A DNA stretch of 64,000 nt from Pedobacter sp. Leaf250 (lineage in GTDB: Bacteria > Bacteroidota > Bacteroidia > Sphingobacteriales > Sphingobacteriaceae): contig NZ_CAKLBU010000004.1 of the NCBI RefSeq assembly GCF_920984735.1, positions 207,470 through 271,469 on the forward strand. The letters run 5' to 3'. The notes under the pieces are model-generated. The model was not told where the DNA came from and did no database searches. It was given only the letters and a program-made list of their open reading frames with translations. The position numbers were made by a program, and so were the translations under genes. This document shows, one piece after another, positions 27,788 through 35,459 of this stretch. Within the stretch, counting starts at the first letter, position 1. Each line of letters begins with the position of its first letter.

Positions 27788-28939
27788 TTAATTTAATATC
27801 TCTCTCGCAATTACAATCTTTTGTATTTCTGATGTTCCCTCTCCTATTGTACATAATTTGCTGTCGCGATAAAATTTTTCTACCGGGAAATCTTTGGTAT
27901 AACCGTAACCTCCAAATATCTGTACAGCTTCAGTAGCTACTTTAACCGAAACTTCTGAAGCAAAATATTTTGCCATTGCCGATTCTTTCGTCATAGGCAA
28001 ATGCCTGTTTTTTAAATCAGCTGCCTGGCGGATTAATAATTCGGAGGCTTCAATTTCAGTGGCCATATCTGCCAGTTTAAAACTAATAGCCTGAAAACTC
28101 GAAATAGGCTGTCCAAACTGCTGACGCTGTTTCGAGTAGGAAACCGCAGCATCAAAAGCACCTTTTGCAATCCCTAAAGCTAATGCGGCAATAGAAATCC
28201 TTCCACCATCCAATACCTTCATGGCTTGTTTAAATCCTTCGCCAACATTACCCAACAAATTTGTCTTTGGCACACGGCAGTTATCAAAAATCATTTCGGT
28301 AGTTTCTGAAGCCCGCATACCCAGTTTATTTTCCTTTTTACCTGCAGAAAAGCCTGGTGTTCCCCGCTCTACCACAATTGCAGAAATGCCTTTCGAACTG
28401 CCTTGTTCGCCGGTTCTCACCATTACAACAGCCACATCTCCACTTTTACCATGGGTAATCCAGTTTTTTGCGCCGTTGATAACATAATCATCACCATCTT
28501 CAACGGCAGTAGTCATCATTCTCAAAGCATCCGAGCCGGTGTTTGCCTCCGTTAATCCCCAGGCACCAATCCATTCAGCAGTAGCTAATTTTGGTAGCCA
28601 GCGTTGCTTTTGTTCTTCATTTGCAAAAGCCAAAATATGGCCGGTACAAAGCGAATTATGAGCGGCTAGCGATAAACCTATTGAGCCACAAACGCGGGCC
28701 ACTTCTACAATTACATCTACATATTCCTGATAACCCAGGCCCGAGCCACCATATTCTTCAGGAACCAAAACACCCATTAAACCTAAATCTCCCAATTGCT
28801 TAAACAACTCCACAGGAAAATGCTGTGCTTCATCCCACTCCATGATATTCGGACGTATGTTTTTCTCTGCAAAATCACGGACCATGGCCTTTACATTTTG
28901 TTGAGTTTCTGTTTCTGAAAAATTAAAGCTAACGCTCAT
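27788..28939 (-). CDS. Acyl-CoA dehydrogenase
   Basis: A 383-residue flavoenzyme that introduces the alpha-beta double bond in acyl-CoA during fatty or branched-chain acid breakdown. All three domains are present: the N-terminal helical domain, the middle beta domain ([14 protein letters not shown] near residue 125; [14 protein letters not shown]), and the C-terminal helical domain with [13 protein letters not shown] and the catalytic-Glu region [20 protein letters not shown]. The start chosen is ATG 28939 (MSVSFNFSE), which matches the family; the frame extends to a TTG at 28969. Substrate chain length cannot be deduced. Confidence 0.93.
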   Translation of the reverse strand: MSVSFNFSETETQQNVKAMVRDFAEKNIRPNIMEWDEAQHFPVELFKQLGDLGLMGVLVPEEYGGSGLGYQEYVDVIVEVARVCGSIGLSLAAHNSLCTGHILAFANEEQKQRWLPKLATAEWIGAWGLTEANTGSDALRMMTTAVEDGDDYVINGAKNWITHGKSGDVAVVMVRTGEQGSSKGISAIVVERGTPGFSAGKKENKLGMRASETTEMIFDNCRVPKTNLLGNVGEGFKQAMKVLDGGRISIAALALGIAKGAFDAAVSYSKQRQQFGQPISSFQAISFKLADMATEIEASELLIRQAADLKNRHLPMTKESAMAKYFASEVSVKVATEAVQIFGGYGYTKDFPVEKFYRDSKLCTIGEGTSEIQKIVIAREILN

Positions 28940-29200
28940 TATTTTTATATTTAAAGTTAGTTCTGGCAATTATAAACAATTATTTTATAGTTAATTGCCA
29001 TTATAAATTTGCAGCTAAGCAGAATGAAATGGTATTCAGTTCAATTAGTTTGATGATTAATTTCAAACCTTTAAATTCTGTTGCTAATGAGCCAATTATT
29101 TATTTTAACTTTTTTCAAATAATTTAAAAGCTTTGTCTTTAAATCAAAATAAAGAAGAGATGATGGGATATGTGGTTAATGGTATTGTCTTTAATTAAAT

Positions 29201-29345
29201 AAACCCGATTGCAACAAAAATCCTTTTTTGCCTTCCGATAGTTGTTATCTGATGAATATTAGCATGTAAGATGTGTTCATCGGATCACTGATATTCCATC
29301 ACCAAAAAAGATTGAAGCGTAAAGCGGGACTGACCAAACCGATTG
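29201..29345 (+). repeat. Structured dispersed element, copy A
   Basis: Starts AAACCCGATTG, contains GATGAATATTAGCATGT and ends AAAGCGGGACTG then CCGATTG. A second copy lies at 57709-57850. Outer sequences form an imperfect inverted repeat (TCCTTTTTTG with CAAAAAAGA), and ATCTGATGAA (29247-29256) pairs with TTCATCGGAT (29276-29285) as an apical stem. It occupies the 442-base gap between the acyl-CoA dehydrogenase promoter and the helix-hairpin-helix gene; no protein is encoded there. Confidence 0.65.
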
Positions 29346-29411
29346 ATGCTGAAATTGCTTTACAAATAAAAATGATATACGTTCTTTCTGTAAATTGATC
29401 ATACCATTTTT

Positions 29412-30311
29412 TTAAAAAGAGATATATGGCGTTATTTTATCAATAACCTGCTGATTGAGGATTGCGATTTTTTTCAAATCAGCCAGACTTGAATAATTAC
29501 CATGCTGCTTTCTATATTGAATAATCGCATTAATTTGTTTGTACGAAAGATAAGGATTACCCTTCAAATCGTTGAATTGTGCGGTATTGAGATTAACAAC
29601 CTTTAATGAAACCGTGCTGATAGTAATTTGATTTTTGATCTCCTCGTAACGGGTAGAATCCAATCCGTAAACTTCCATGAGCTGCTCTTTTTTATAAAAG
29701 CCACCCAAGCGCTCTCTATACTTTAAAATTCGATTAGCGAATGTACCACCAATCCCTTTAATTTCATCTAGCTGGGCAGAATCTGCCGTATTGATATCGA
29801 CAATTACCAGTGGTTTTTTAACATACTCTTTCTTCTCATAAGTAAATTCTCTCTTCGGATAATTACTGGTCTGGTTTTCTATCCTGACGTAAGGAATCAA
29901 CTTTTTATACATCTCTGGAGAAATGGTGTACATTTTTTGAAGATCTTCTGCTTTGTAAAACTTACCACCTTTGTTGGTGTAGTTTACAATTGATTGCGCT
30001 TGTTTACGAGATAAACCCAAACTTTGCCAGCCTTCGGCATTTAAACTATTTGGGTCAAAATTAAATAGTGTAACCTTTCTCGATCCGTTTGAAGTTTCTA
30101 TTCGATCTCTGGTATACTGAAAATTTTGCTGATCGGTAATTTCTATTTTCTGAATTTTGGCTAAAAGATTTGGATCATCTTTCTCCAGCTGAATAGAATT
30201 AACATATATAATAGGTATAAGCTTGATGAAAACAATGATCAGAATCAAAATCAACAAACCATTGAATTCGCCCTTGCTGAAACCAAAATGTTTATTGAGC
30301 CAAATTCTCAT
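29412..30311 (-). CDS. Membrane-anchored ComEA-like helix-hairpin-helix protein
   Basis: A 299-residue protein with an N-terminal membrane helix (about residues 14-33, LILILIIVFIKLIPII) and several helix-hairpin-helix repeats. The first surrounds GLSRKQAQSIVNY near residue 105; the second is DINTADSAQLDEIKGIGGTF near residue 180; the third is VNLNTAQFNDLKGNPYLSYK near residue 245. ComEA proteins bind incoming DNA in natural transformation, but multi-HhH proteins of this type are common in Bacteroidota and no other competence genes are nearby. The ATG at 30311 directly precedes the membrane segment; an upstream TTG at 30389 is unlikely. Confidence 0.8.
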   Translation of the reverse strand: MRIWLNKHFGFSKGEFNGLLILILIIVFIKLIPIIYVNSIQLEKDDPNLLAKIQKIEITDQQNFQYTRDRIETSNGSRKVTLFNFDPNSLNAEGWQSLGLSRKQAQSIVNYTNKGGKFYKAEDLQKMYTISPEMYKKLIPYVRIENQTSNYPKREFTYEKKEYVKKPLVIVDINTADSAQLDEIKGIGGTFANRILKYRERLGGFYKKEQLMEVYGLDSTRYEEIKNQITISTVSLKVVNLNTAQFNDLKGNPYLSYKQINAIIQYRKQHGNYSSLADLKKIAILNQQVIDKITPYISF

Positions 30312-30403
30312 GTGCGATATGACGTGTGTATTATAAATATAAATCTTATTTTTGGAATTGCAAAACTCTCGGGTTTTGGCTATCAACAATCTAAGAATAA
30401 TAT

Positions 30404-32155
30404 ATGAAGATCATTACTACCTCTGAGTTTGCGAAAGCGACCAAGATAGATAAACTTGGTGTGCCAGGTTTAGCCGGCTTGATGATGGAGATCATGAAAC
30501 TGAATGACATTAACGATGTTTTCGCTCAAAACCAACACTTTAAAGGCTTAGAATTTGTAGATAAAATTTTGGAAACCATTGGGGTTTCTATCGAATTTGA
30601 CGAGGACGATTTAAAAAGCATCCCTAAAACAGGTCCATTTATCGCGATTGCAAACCATCCTTATGGCGGTGTTGAAGGCTTGGCTTTAGTTAAACTTTTA
30701 TGCACTGTTCGTCCTGATGCGAAGGTAATGGTTAATTTCATCCTGAAAAAAATTCCAAACCTCGATGAATTTTTCGTTGCTGTAAATCCTTTTGAAAATG
30801 TACAGCATTCATCAAGCATTAGCGGTTTAAAAACAACTTTCGATTTACTGAGAAACGGAACGCCTATTGGAATTTTCCCTGCAGGAGAAGTTTCTACATT
30901 TAAATTAGATGCACAACAGGTTACCGATAGAATGTGGCATCCGGTAGTGGGGAAATTAATTGCAAAGGCAAAAGTTCCGGTTGTACCCATTTATTTTCAT
31001 GGGAACAATGGGGTTCTTTTTAATATTTTAAGCTTTATACACCCTACATTACGCACAGCAAAACTTCCTTCTGAGTTTTTAAATAAACAAGGCTTAACCA
31101 TTAAAGTAAGAATTGGTAAGGCTATTGCTCCGGCAGAGGTTTCACATATGAACAGCAGCAACAAATTGATGGATTTTTTGCGTGCCCGTACCTATGCCCT
31201 TGGTGTTGGTTTAGATCAGGAAAAGAGATTATTCAATCCGCTAAAACTCTTTAAAATAAAGAAAAAACCTGCTGAAGTAATTGAAGAAACATCAAGGGTT
31301 TTAATAAAAGCCGAGGTAGAAACGCTCGAAGATTTTAAGGTATGGACAGAAAAGAATTACGAGGTATATATCGTTCCCACTTTAAAAATCCCTAACATAT
31401 TAAGGGAAATTGGTCGCTTGCGTGAAATAACCTTCCGTGAAGTTGGAGAGGGAACAAATAAAAAAATCGATCTGGATAATTACGACATCTACTACAACCA
31501 CCTGTTTATTTGGGATAGGGATTTGGAAAATATAGTTGGTGCTTATCGCATTGGCAAGGGCGATGAAATTTTGGAAAGCATGGGCCGAAGGGGCTTTTAC
31601 CTGTCCGAACTTTTTAAAATGAAAGATCAGTTTTACCCGATGCTGAAACAAGGAATCGAACTAGGCCGATCGTGGATTAGAAAAGAATATCAAGGGAAAC
31701 CACTTCCATTATTTTTATTGTGGAAAGGTATTTTAAAATACCTGATTGATAATCCACAATACCGTTTCATGTTTGGTCCGGTTAGCATTAGCAACAGTTT
31801 TTCAAAGTTTAGCAAAGCTTTAATTGTAGATTACATTACCAAAAACCATTTCGATTATGAAATGGCAAAATATGTGAAACCAAGAAATAAATTTAAAGCA
31901 GATTTACTTCCAATATCAACCGATACTTTGGTTGATAGCAGTGAATCATTTAAGGATTTAGACAGTATTATCGGCGACATTGAAAATTCGCACATTAAAA
32001 TCCCTGTTTTATTGAGGCAGTATATGAATCTGAATGCAAAGATTATTTCTTTTAATATCGATCCGAAATTTTCTGATTGTTTGGATGGCTTCTTAGTGGT
32101 TGATACACATAATATTCCGCCAGAGATGCTGGAGAAATTAGGCAAAAACTTATAG
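30404..32155 (+). CDS. Two-domain acyltransferase, OlsF-like (PlsC-type plus GNAT-type)
   Basis: A 583-residue fusion. Residues about 60-260 form a PlsC-like acyltransferase with IANHPYGGVEGLAL (near 82-96; the usual HX4D is altered to His-Pro-Tyr-Gly-Gly-Val-Glu) and GIFPAGE near 165. Residues about 320-480 form a GNAT-type N-acyltransferase of the OlsB/hemolysin kind (REVGEGTNKKIDLDNYD; IVGAYRIGKGDE). This order matches OlsF described from Serratia and Flavobacterium johnsoniae, where the C-terminal part N-acylates ornithine and the N-terminal part O-acylates the product. Ornithine or another amino-acid lipid is therefore the likely product, though the amino acid cannot be read. A terminator follows. 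Confidence 0.82.
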   Translation: MKIITTSEFAKATKIDKLGVPGLAGLMMEIMKLNDINDVFAQNQHFKGLEFVDKILETIGVSIEFDEDDLKSIPKTGPFIAIANHPYGGVEGLALVKLLCTVRPDAKVMVNFILKKIPNLDEFFVAVNPFENVQHSSSISGLKTTFDLLRNGTPIGIFPAGEVSTFKLDAQQVTDRMWHPVVGKLIAKAKVPVVPIYFHGNNGVLFNILSFIHPTLRTAKLPSEFLNKQGLTIKVRIGKAIAPAEVSHMNSSNKLMDFLRARTYALGVGLDQEKRLFNPLKLFKIKKKPAEVIEETSRVLIKAEVETLEDFKVWTEKNYEVYIVPTLKIPNILREIGRLREITFREVGEGTNKKIDLDNYDIYYNHLFIWDRDLENIVGAYRIGKGDEILESMGRRGFYLSELFKMKDQFYPMLKQGIELGRSWIRKEYQGKPLPLFLLWKGILKYLIDNPQYRFMFGPVSISNSFSKFSKALIVDYITKNHFDYEMAKYVKPRNKFKADLLPISTDTLVDSSESFKDLDSIIGDIENSHIKIPVLLRQYMNLNAKIISFNIDPKFSDCLDGFLVVDTHNIPPEMLEKLGKNL

Positions 32156-32166
32156 CTTTTAAATAA

Positions 32167-32196
32167 AAATACCCAGACATCCATCTGGGTATTTTT
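32167..32196 (+). terminator. Terminator of the OlsF-like gene
   Basis: AAATACCCAGA (32167-32177) pairs with TCTGGGTATTT (32184-32194) and runs into TTTTTG, twelve bases after the stop codon. Confidence 0.85.
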
Positions 32197-32347
32197 GTTA
32201 TCAACTAACCTAAACTTTATAAATACTAACCAAATATTTATAGTGCAAATATGAGGTTGCAGTATTAAGAATAAATTAACTTAGCGTTATAAAATTCATT
32301 AATTACTCGGTTAAAATCGAAGATGAATGGCTGAATGCAATATTGAG

Positions 32348-32869
32348 CTAACCCAATATTTTGCGCATCATTAAATCGGTTTGTTCTTCATCGCCCATTT
32401 TAAAAATATGTTTGCTAAATGGCACAAAACCATTTTTTTCATAAAAGCGTATAGCCTTGGGGTTTTCTTCCCAAACACCTAACCAAATGGATTTCTTTTG
32501 ATTTTCGATTGCAATTTCAATTGCTTTATCGTATAGCAGTTGACCAATTTTCTTTCCATGATAATCTGCCAATACATAAATCCGTTCAATTTCCAAAGAA
32601 TCTTCTTCTTGAAGCTCTGTTTGAGCATCTGTAAAATTCACTTTTAAATAGCCTATTGCATCCTCTTCATCCCAGGCCATAAAAAATTGTGAATGCTCAT
32701 TATTCAATTCTGATTTCACTTTGTCTACATTAAAACTGGTTTGCAAATAAGCTTCAATAACATCCCTCGGATTGTTTGGTGCAAAAGTTTCAGAGAAAGT
32801 TTTGCGGCCTATTTCCTGTAAAATTTTATAATCGGAAATTGTAAGCGATGAAATTTTAATATGGCTCAT
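32348..32869 (-). CDS. GNAT family N-acetyltransferase
   Basis: A 173-residue GNAT acetyltransferase. The acetyl-CoA binding motif A is visible as ERIYVLADYHGKKIGQLLYD (residues about 94-113), followed by motif B (ENPKAIRFYEKNGFVPF near residue 140). RimI-like protein acetylation or small-molecule acetylation cannot be told apart. A candidate small RNA with its own promoter and terminator ends about 40 bases upstream on the same strand, which might regulate this gene. Confidence 0.88.
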   Translation of the reverse strand: MSHIKISSLTISDYKILQEIGRKTFSETFAPNNPRDVIEAYLQTSFNVDKVKSELNNEHSQFFMAWDEEDAIGYLKVNFTDAQTELQEEDSLEIERIYVLADYHGKKIGQLLYDKAIEIAIENQKKSIWLGVWEENPKAIRFYEKNGFVPFSKHIFKMGDEEQTDLMMRKILG

Positions 32870-32906
32870 CAGAGTAAATTTAATTTTAGAAAATCAGATT
32901 TATTTA

Positions 32907-33001
32907 AACAAAAAAAGGTTACAACAATCGCTGTTGTAACCTTTATCTAAATTAACGCTCTCAATCTTTATGATTGTGATGCAAGGCTCTCACCCCTTGC
33001 T
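32907..33001 (-). ncRNA. Candidate small RNA or attenuated leader upstream of the GNAT gene
   Basis: A transcript starting near 33001 would begin with the hairpin GCAAGG/CCTTGC (loop GGTGAGAG), continue into a second hairpin CAATC/GATTG, and end in a strong terminator: AAAGGTTACAACA (32914-32926 on plus) with TGTTGTAACCTTT (32932-32944), then Us. GAGAGC occurs twice, after or beside each small stem. The roughly 94-base length, consensus promoter and terminator fit an independent sRNA; as it precedes a same-strand gene, a riboswitch-like attenuator is the alternative. I do not recognise the family. Confidence 0.55.
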
Positions 33002-33005
33002 TCGA

Positions 33006-33035
33006 CAAAAGTATAATTTTCATTTTAAATAACAA
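33006..33035 (-). promoter_or_regulatory. Promoter of the candidate small RNA
   Basis: Minus strand: TTG (33035-33033), 19-base spacer, then TACTTTTG (33013-33006), matching the Bacteroidota -33/-7 pattern. Start predicted at 33001 or 33000, exactly at the first stem of the RNA. Confidence 0.6.
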
Positions 33036-33180
33036 CAATAAATTACTGTTATTTCATTTTTTTTTAAAAATTGTGTTAATCATGTTAATTTCCTGTAAAC
33101 CACATTACATTTATTCACATAAAAAAATTGTTGCTTTTAAGTTAATATGATGTAAATTTAATGTAACCAAATATTGAAAA

Positions 33181-34383
33181 TTGAAAACAGGCTATTCCAT
33201 AGATCGATTTAAATCAGCAATGTTATTTTGCCTGCTTCTATGCGGTTTCTCCGTTGCAGCTCAAAATCGTTCCTTTGAGTTTTACGATGGAACATTTAAT
33301 TTCAATTTAAATCCTTCATTAATCATCGCTGTCCATACCAAACCTACTGCTGCCGAGGCATTAAATTTTTACAGTCAAATTGAATCAAAAGATATTCAGA
33401 AAATAGTTTCAGCTTTACAAGCTTATCGGGAGGAACATCACCTCAACGACTGGATTTATTACCAACTGATTAGGAAAACAGCTGAAGAAATTAGTCCGAA
33501 AGCTGAAAATTATTTCGGCTACACACTCTACAAATGGTATTTATTAAGTAAATGTGGTTACGATGCCAGAATAGCAATTGGCAATGATCAGGTTGTTTTT
33601 TACATTAGAAATGATGAAGACATTAGTGATATTCCCTTTTTTATCATTGATGATAAAAAATACATGTGTTTAAATTATCACGACTATGGAAAGCTTTTTA
33701 AGCAAAGTGTTTATGTTCCTGTTAAAATTAAAATACCAGAAGCCACTAAATCTTTTTCTTACAAGGTTACGCGGATGCCTGAGTTTAAACCTGAAAATTA
33801 TGAAGAAAAGGAGATTCAATTTAGCTATAAACAAAAGGTTTATCATTTTAAATTGAAAGTGAATGAAGACGTTCAAAAGATATTTAAAAATTATCCTGTG
33901 GTAGATTATGAAAGCTATTTTAATATTCCGCTAAGTAGAGAAACCTACAGCTCATTAATCCCTATTTTGAAAGAAAACACCAAACACATGGCCCAGAAAA
34001 AGGGCGTAGATTATCTGATGCGGTTTACCCGTTATGCTTTCTTGTATGAAGATGACGGACAGAATTTTGGTAAGGAAAAAAGATTATCGCCAGAACAGAC
34101 CCTATTAAACAAATACAGCGATTGCGACGATAGAGCAGGATTATTTTTCTTTTTAGTGAAAGAGATTTACAATTTACCTATGATCGCTTTGCTTTATCCT
34201 ACACATTTAACTATGGCGGTACAGTTCGATAAACCTGTTGGTAATTTCATCACCTACCAGGGCAAAAAATATTCATTTTGCGAGCCTACTCCACAAAGCC
34301 AGGATTTGAAAATTGGTCAGATTTCGAACAACTTAAAAAATATTAAGTACGAAATTGTGTATGCATACAATCCCCTAAAATGA
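33181..34383 (+). CDS. Secreted transglutaminase-like protein, unknown function
   Basis: A 400-residue exported protein. The signal peptide (AMLFCLLLCGFSVAAQ) probably ends at Ala-Gln near residue 28. The C-terminal region has a transglutaminase/papain-like pattern: Cys in KYSDCDDRAGLFFFLV near residue 315 and His in LYPTHLTMAV near residue 341, then YSFCEPT. The middle region is a beta-rich domain without a clear name. The start is TTG 33181, the first in-frame start after a TGA; an ATG at 33220 would leave a signal peptide without its basic residues and is less likely. Peptidase or crosslinking activity is possible but not shown. Confidence 0.75.
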   Translation: MKTGYSIDRFKSAMLFCLLLCGFSVAAQNRSFEFYDGTFNFNLNPSLIIAVHTKPTAAEALNFYSQIESKDIQKIVSALQAYREEHHLNDWIYYQLIRKTAEEISPKAENYFGYTLYKWYLLSKCGYDARIAIGNDQVVFYIRNDEDISDIPFFIIDDKKYMCLNYHDYGKLFKQSVYVPVKIKIPEATKSFSYKVTRMPEFKPENYEEKEIQFSYKQKVYHFKLKVNEDVQKIFKNYPVVDYESYFNIPLSRETYSSLIPILKENTKHMAQKKGVDYLMRFTRYAFLYEDDGQNFGKEKRLSPEQTLLNKYSDCDDRAGLFFFLVKEIYNLPMIALLYPTHLTMAVQFDKPVGNFITYQGKKYSFCEPTPQSQDLKIGQISNNLKNIKYEIVYAYNPLK

Positions 34384-34406
34384 TCAAAGCAAAGTGATAA
34401 TTGATG

Positions 34407-34432
34407 TTAACTTAATATTAACATAACGTAAT
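34407..34432 (+). promoter_or_regulatory. TTAAC direct repeats upstream of the 91-residue protein
   Basis: TTAACT (34407) and TTAACA (34418) are spaced exactly 11 bases, with a weaker TAATCT at 34429. This is the same word and period as the arrays upstream of the TonB receptor and its lipoprotein. They lie about 75-90 bases from a possible near-consensus -7 element (TATCTTTT at 34486), so a regulatory link to the next gene is weaker here. Confidence 0.35.
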
Positions 34433-34514
34433 CTTATTGCTAAAGAGAGAAATTACTGGTCTTTTGAGGTATTTTCGATTTCTAATATCTTTTAGAAGCT
34501 AAAAATCAATCGCT

Positions 34515-34790
34515 ATGTCAGCAGTAATTTACAACGTAATCAAAGAATTTTTTGTTGAAATCCATGGTTATCCGGTTAAAGCAAGGATTATGTCGCCAAT
34601 TAGTGATGAAAATAGTTTCAAATTTCAAATCAGTCACTATTTCAAAAGCAAAAGTGATTCGGATGCAAGCGAACCCGCTTCTACATTTACCTCATACGCC
34701 AATGCAGAAAGGCATTTATTAGCTTATTTGGAAGCATTTCAAAACACATTGGATTTAGGTGGTGAAGTAGCTGAAGGCAGTAAGTTTTAG
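34515..34790 (+). CDS. Conserved hypothetical protein, 91 residues
   Basis: A small soluble protein (MSAVIYNVIKEFFVEIHGYP start; FKFQISHYFKSKSDSDASEP middle; acidic end). There is no signal peptide, membrane segment or motif I recognise. ATG start is clean. Its last four bases overlap the 3' end of the convergent small membrane protein gene at 34787-34945. Function not known. Confidence 0.6.
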   Translation: MSAVIYNVIKEFFVEIHGYPVKARIMSPISDENSFKFQISHYFKSKSDSDASEPASTFTSYANAERHLLAYLEAFQNTLDLGGEVAEGSKF

Positions 34791-34945
34791 CTGTTTTTCT
34801 TATCACCTTTTTCTGTTGGCAATTCCTCATCCATCAACTCCTGTTCGTATTCCTTTTTATCTTTATGGTTTCTAATAACTAAGAAGATAACCAAAACGAT
34901 TACAAAAACAATTACAGCGACTACAACTGGCAAATTTATACCCAT
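34787..34945 (-). CDS. Small single-pass membrane protein, 52 residues
   Basis: From ATG 34945 the minus strand encodes MGINLPVVVAVIVFVIVLVI and on through FLVIRNHKDKKEYEQ to a Lys/Glu-rich tail ending KKNS. One membrane helix (about residues 6-24) is followed by a charged cytoplasmic tail. Small proteins of this design are frequent in Sphingobacteriaceae. It was found by eye because it is below the usual ORF length limit; its stop overlaps the convergent gene's stop by four bases. Confidence 0.65.
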   Translation of the reverse strand: MGINLPVVVAVIVFVIVLVIFLVIRNHKDKKEYEQELMDEELPTEKGDKKNS

Positions 34946-35003
34946 TACAATTTATTTAGTGATCATCAGATCAGAATGAAGATACGTGTAAATATTCTTG
35001 ATG

Positions 35004-35070
35004 TTAACACACCATGCTAGGCTTAACATAATCATAATGTTAATTTAACTTCTCGAAATTTTATCTTTGG
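35004..35070 (+). promoter_or_regulatory. TTAACA repeats and -7 element before the Lys-rich protein
   Basis: TTAACA at 35004 and 35023, TAATGT at 35035 and TTAACT at 35046 precede TATCTTTG (35063-35070), a perfect -7 element. Transcription would start near 35075, 14 bases before the ATG. The last repeats fall in the -33 region, as expected for an activator that replaces a -33 element. Spacing is less regular than at 39835-39911. Confidence 0.5.
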
Positions 35071-35088
35071 AGAAATCCATATTTTTAA

Positions 35089-35394
35089 ATGAAGAAGAAT
35101 AAATCCAAGTCGAAAAATCAATCGACAAGCAAAAAACTACGTAAAGAATTAGAATCAAAATTAGCATTAGCATTTAACGAAGTGGTAAGCCAATTTGGCA
35201 AAGCAAAGAAAACAGATAAATTAATCGAGAAACTTGCCAAGCAACTTTCGAAAAAGGTTGCACTTACTAAAAAAGATGATTCCATCACTCCGTTCATTAA
35301 AGAGGAAGATAACCTATCTTCACCAATTGAACAGGGGATTGAAAATAAAGTTGCGAGTAAAAAAGCTAAATCTGATACTACAAAAACAATATAA
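35089..35394 (+). CDS. Lysine-rich hypothetical protein, 101 residues
   Basis: A very basic N-terminal half (MKKNKSKSKNQSTSKKLRKE) leads into a predicted helix (LALAFNEVVSQFGKAKKTDKLIEKLAKQLSKK) and an acidic then basic tail. Composition suggests nucleic-acid binding or disorder, but no fold is recognised. It has a -7 promoter immediately upstream and a bidirectional terminator downstream, so it is expressed alone. Confidence 0.6.
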   Translation: MKKNKSKSKNQSTSKKLRKELESKLALAFNEVVSQFGKAKKTDKLIEKLAKQLSKKVALTKKDDSITPFIKEEDNLSSPIEQGIENKVASKKAKSDTTKTI

Positions 35395-35396
35395 AA

Positions 35397-35435
35397 AAAA
35401 GGGCCAGAAATAAATTTCTGGCCCTTTTTTTTTAT
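35397..35435. terminator. Bidirectional terminator
   Basis: GGGCCAGAAATAAATTTCTGGCCC (35401-35424, given as two arms GGGCCAGAAAT and ATTTCTGGCCC) is flanked by As on the left and Ts on the right, so it serves both the plus-strand Lys-rich gene and the minus-strand lipoprotein gene. Confidence 0.85.
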
Positions 35436-35459
35436 AGTTTAACGTTGTAATGTTTGTGA

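Noticed and set aside
29412..30311. Competence locus
   Set aside because: Only a ComEA-like HhH protein is present, without comEC, dprA or pilin genes nearby; multi-HhH proteins of this type are common without demonstrated transformation.
30404..32155. Hemolysin annotation for the two-domain acyltransferase
   Set aside because: The hemolysin name is a historic label for this GNAT family; motifs and domain order fit amino-acid lipid synthesis better.
32907..33003. Reading the RNA upstream of the GNAT gene as a TPP or SAM riboswitch
   Set aside because: The conserved cores of those classes (for example CUGAGA plus the ACCUGAUCUGG segment of TPP) are absent; only short stems and a GAGAGC repeat are present.
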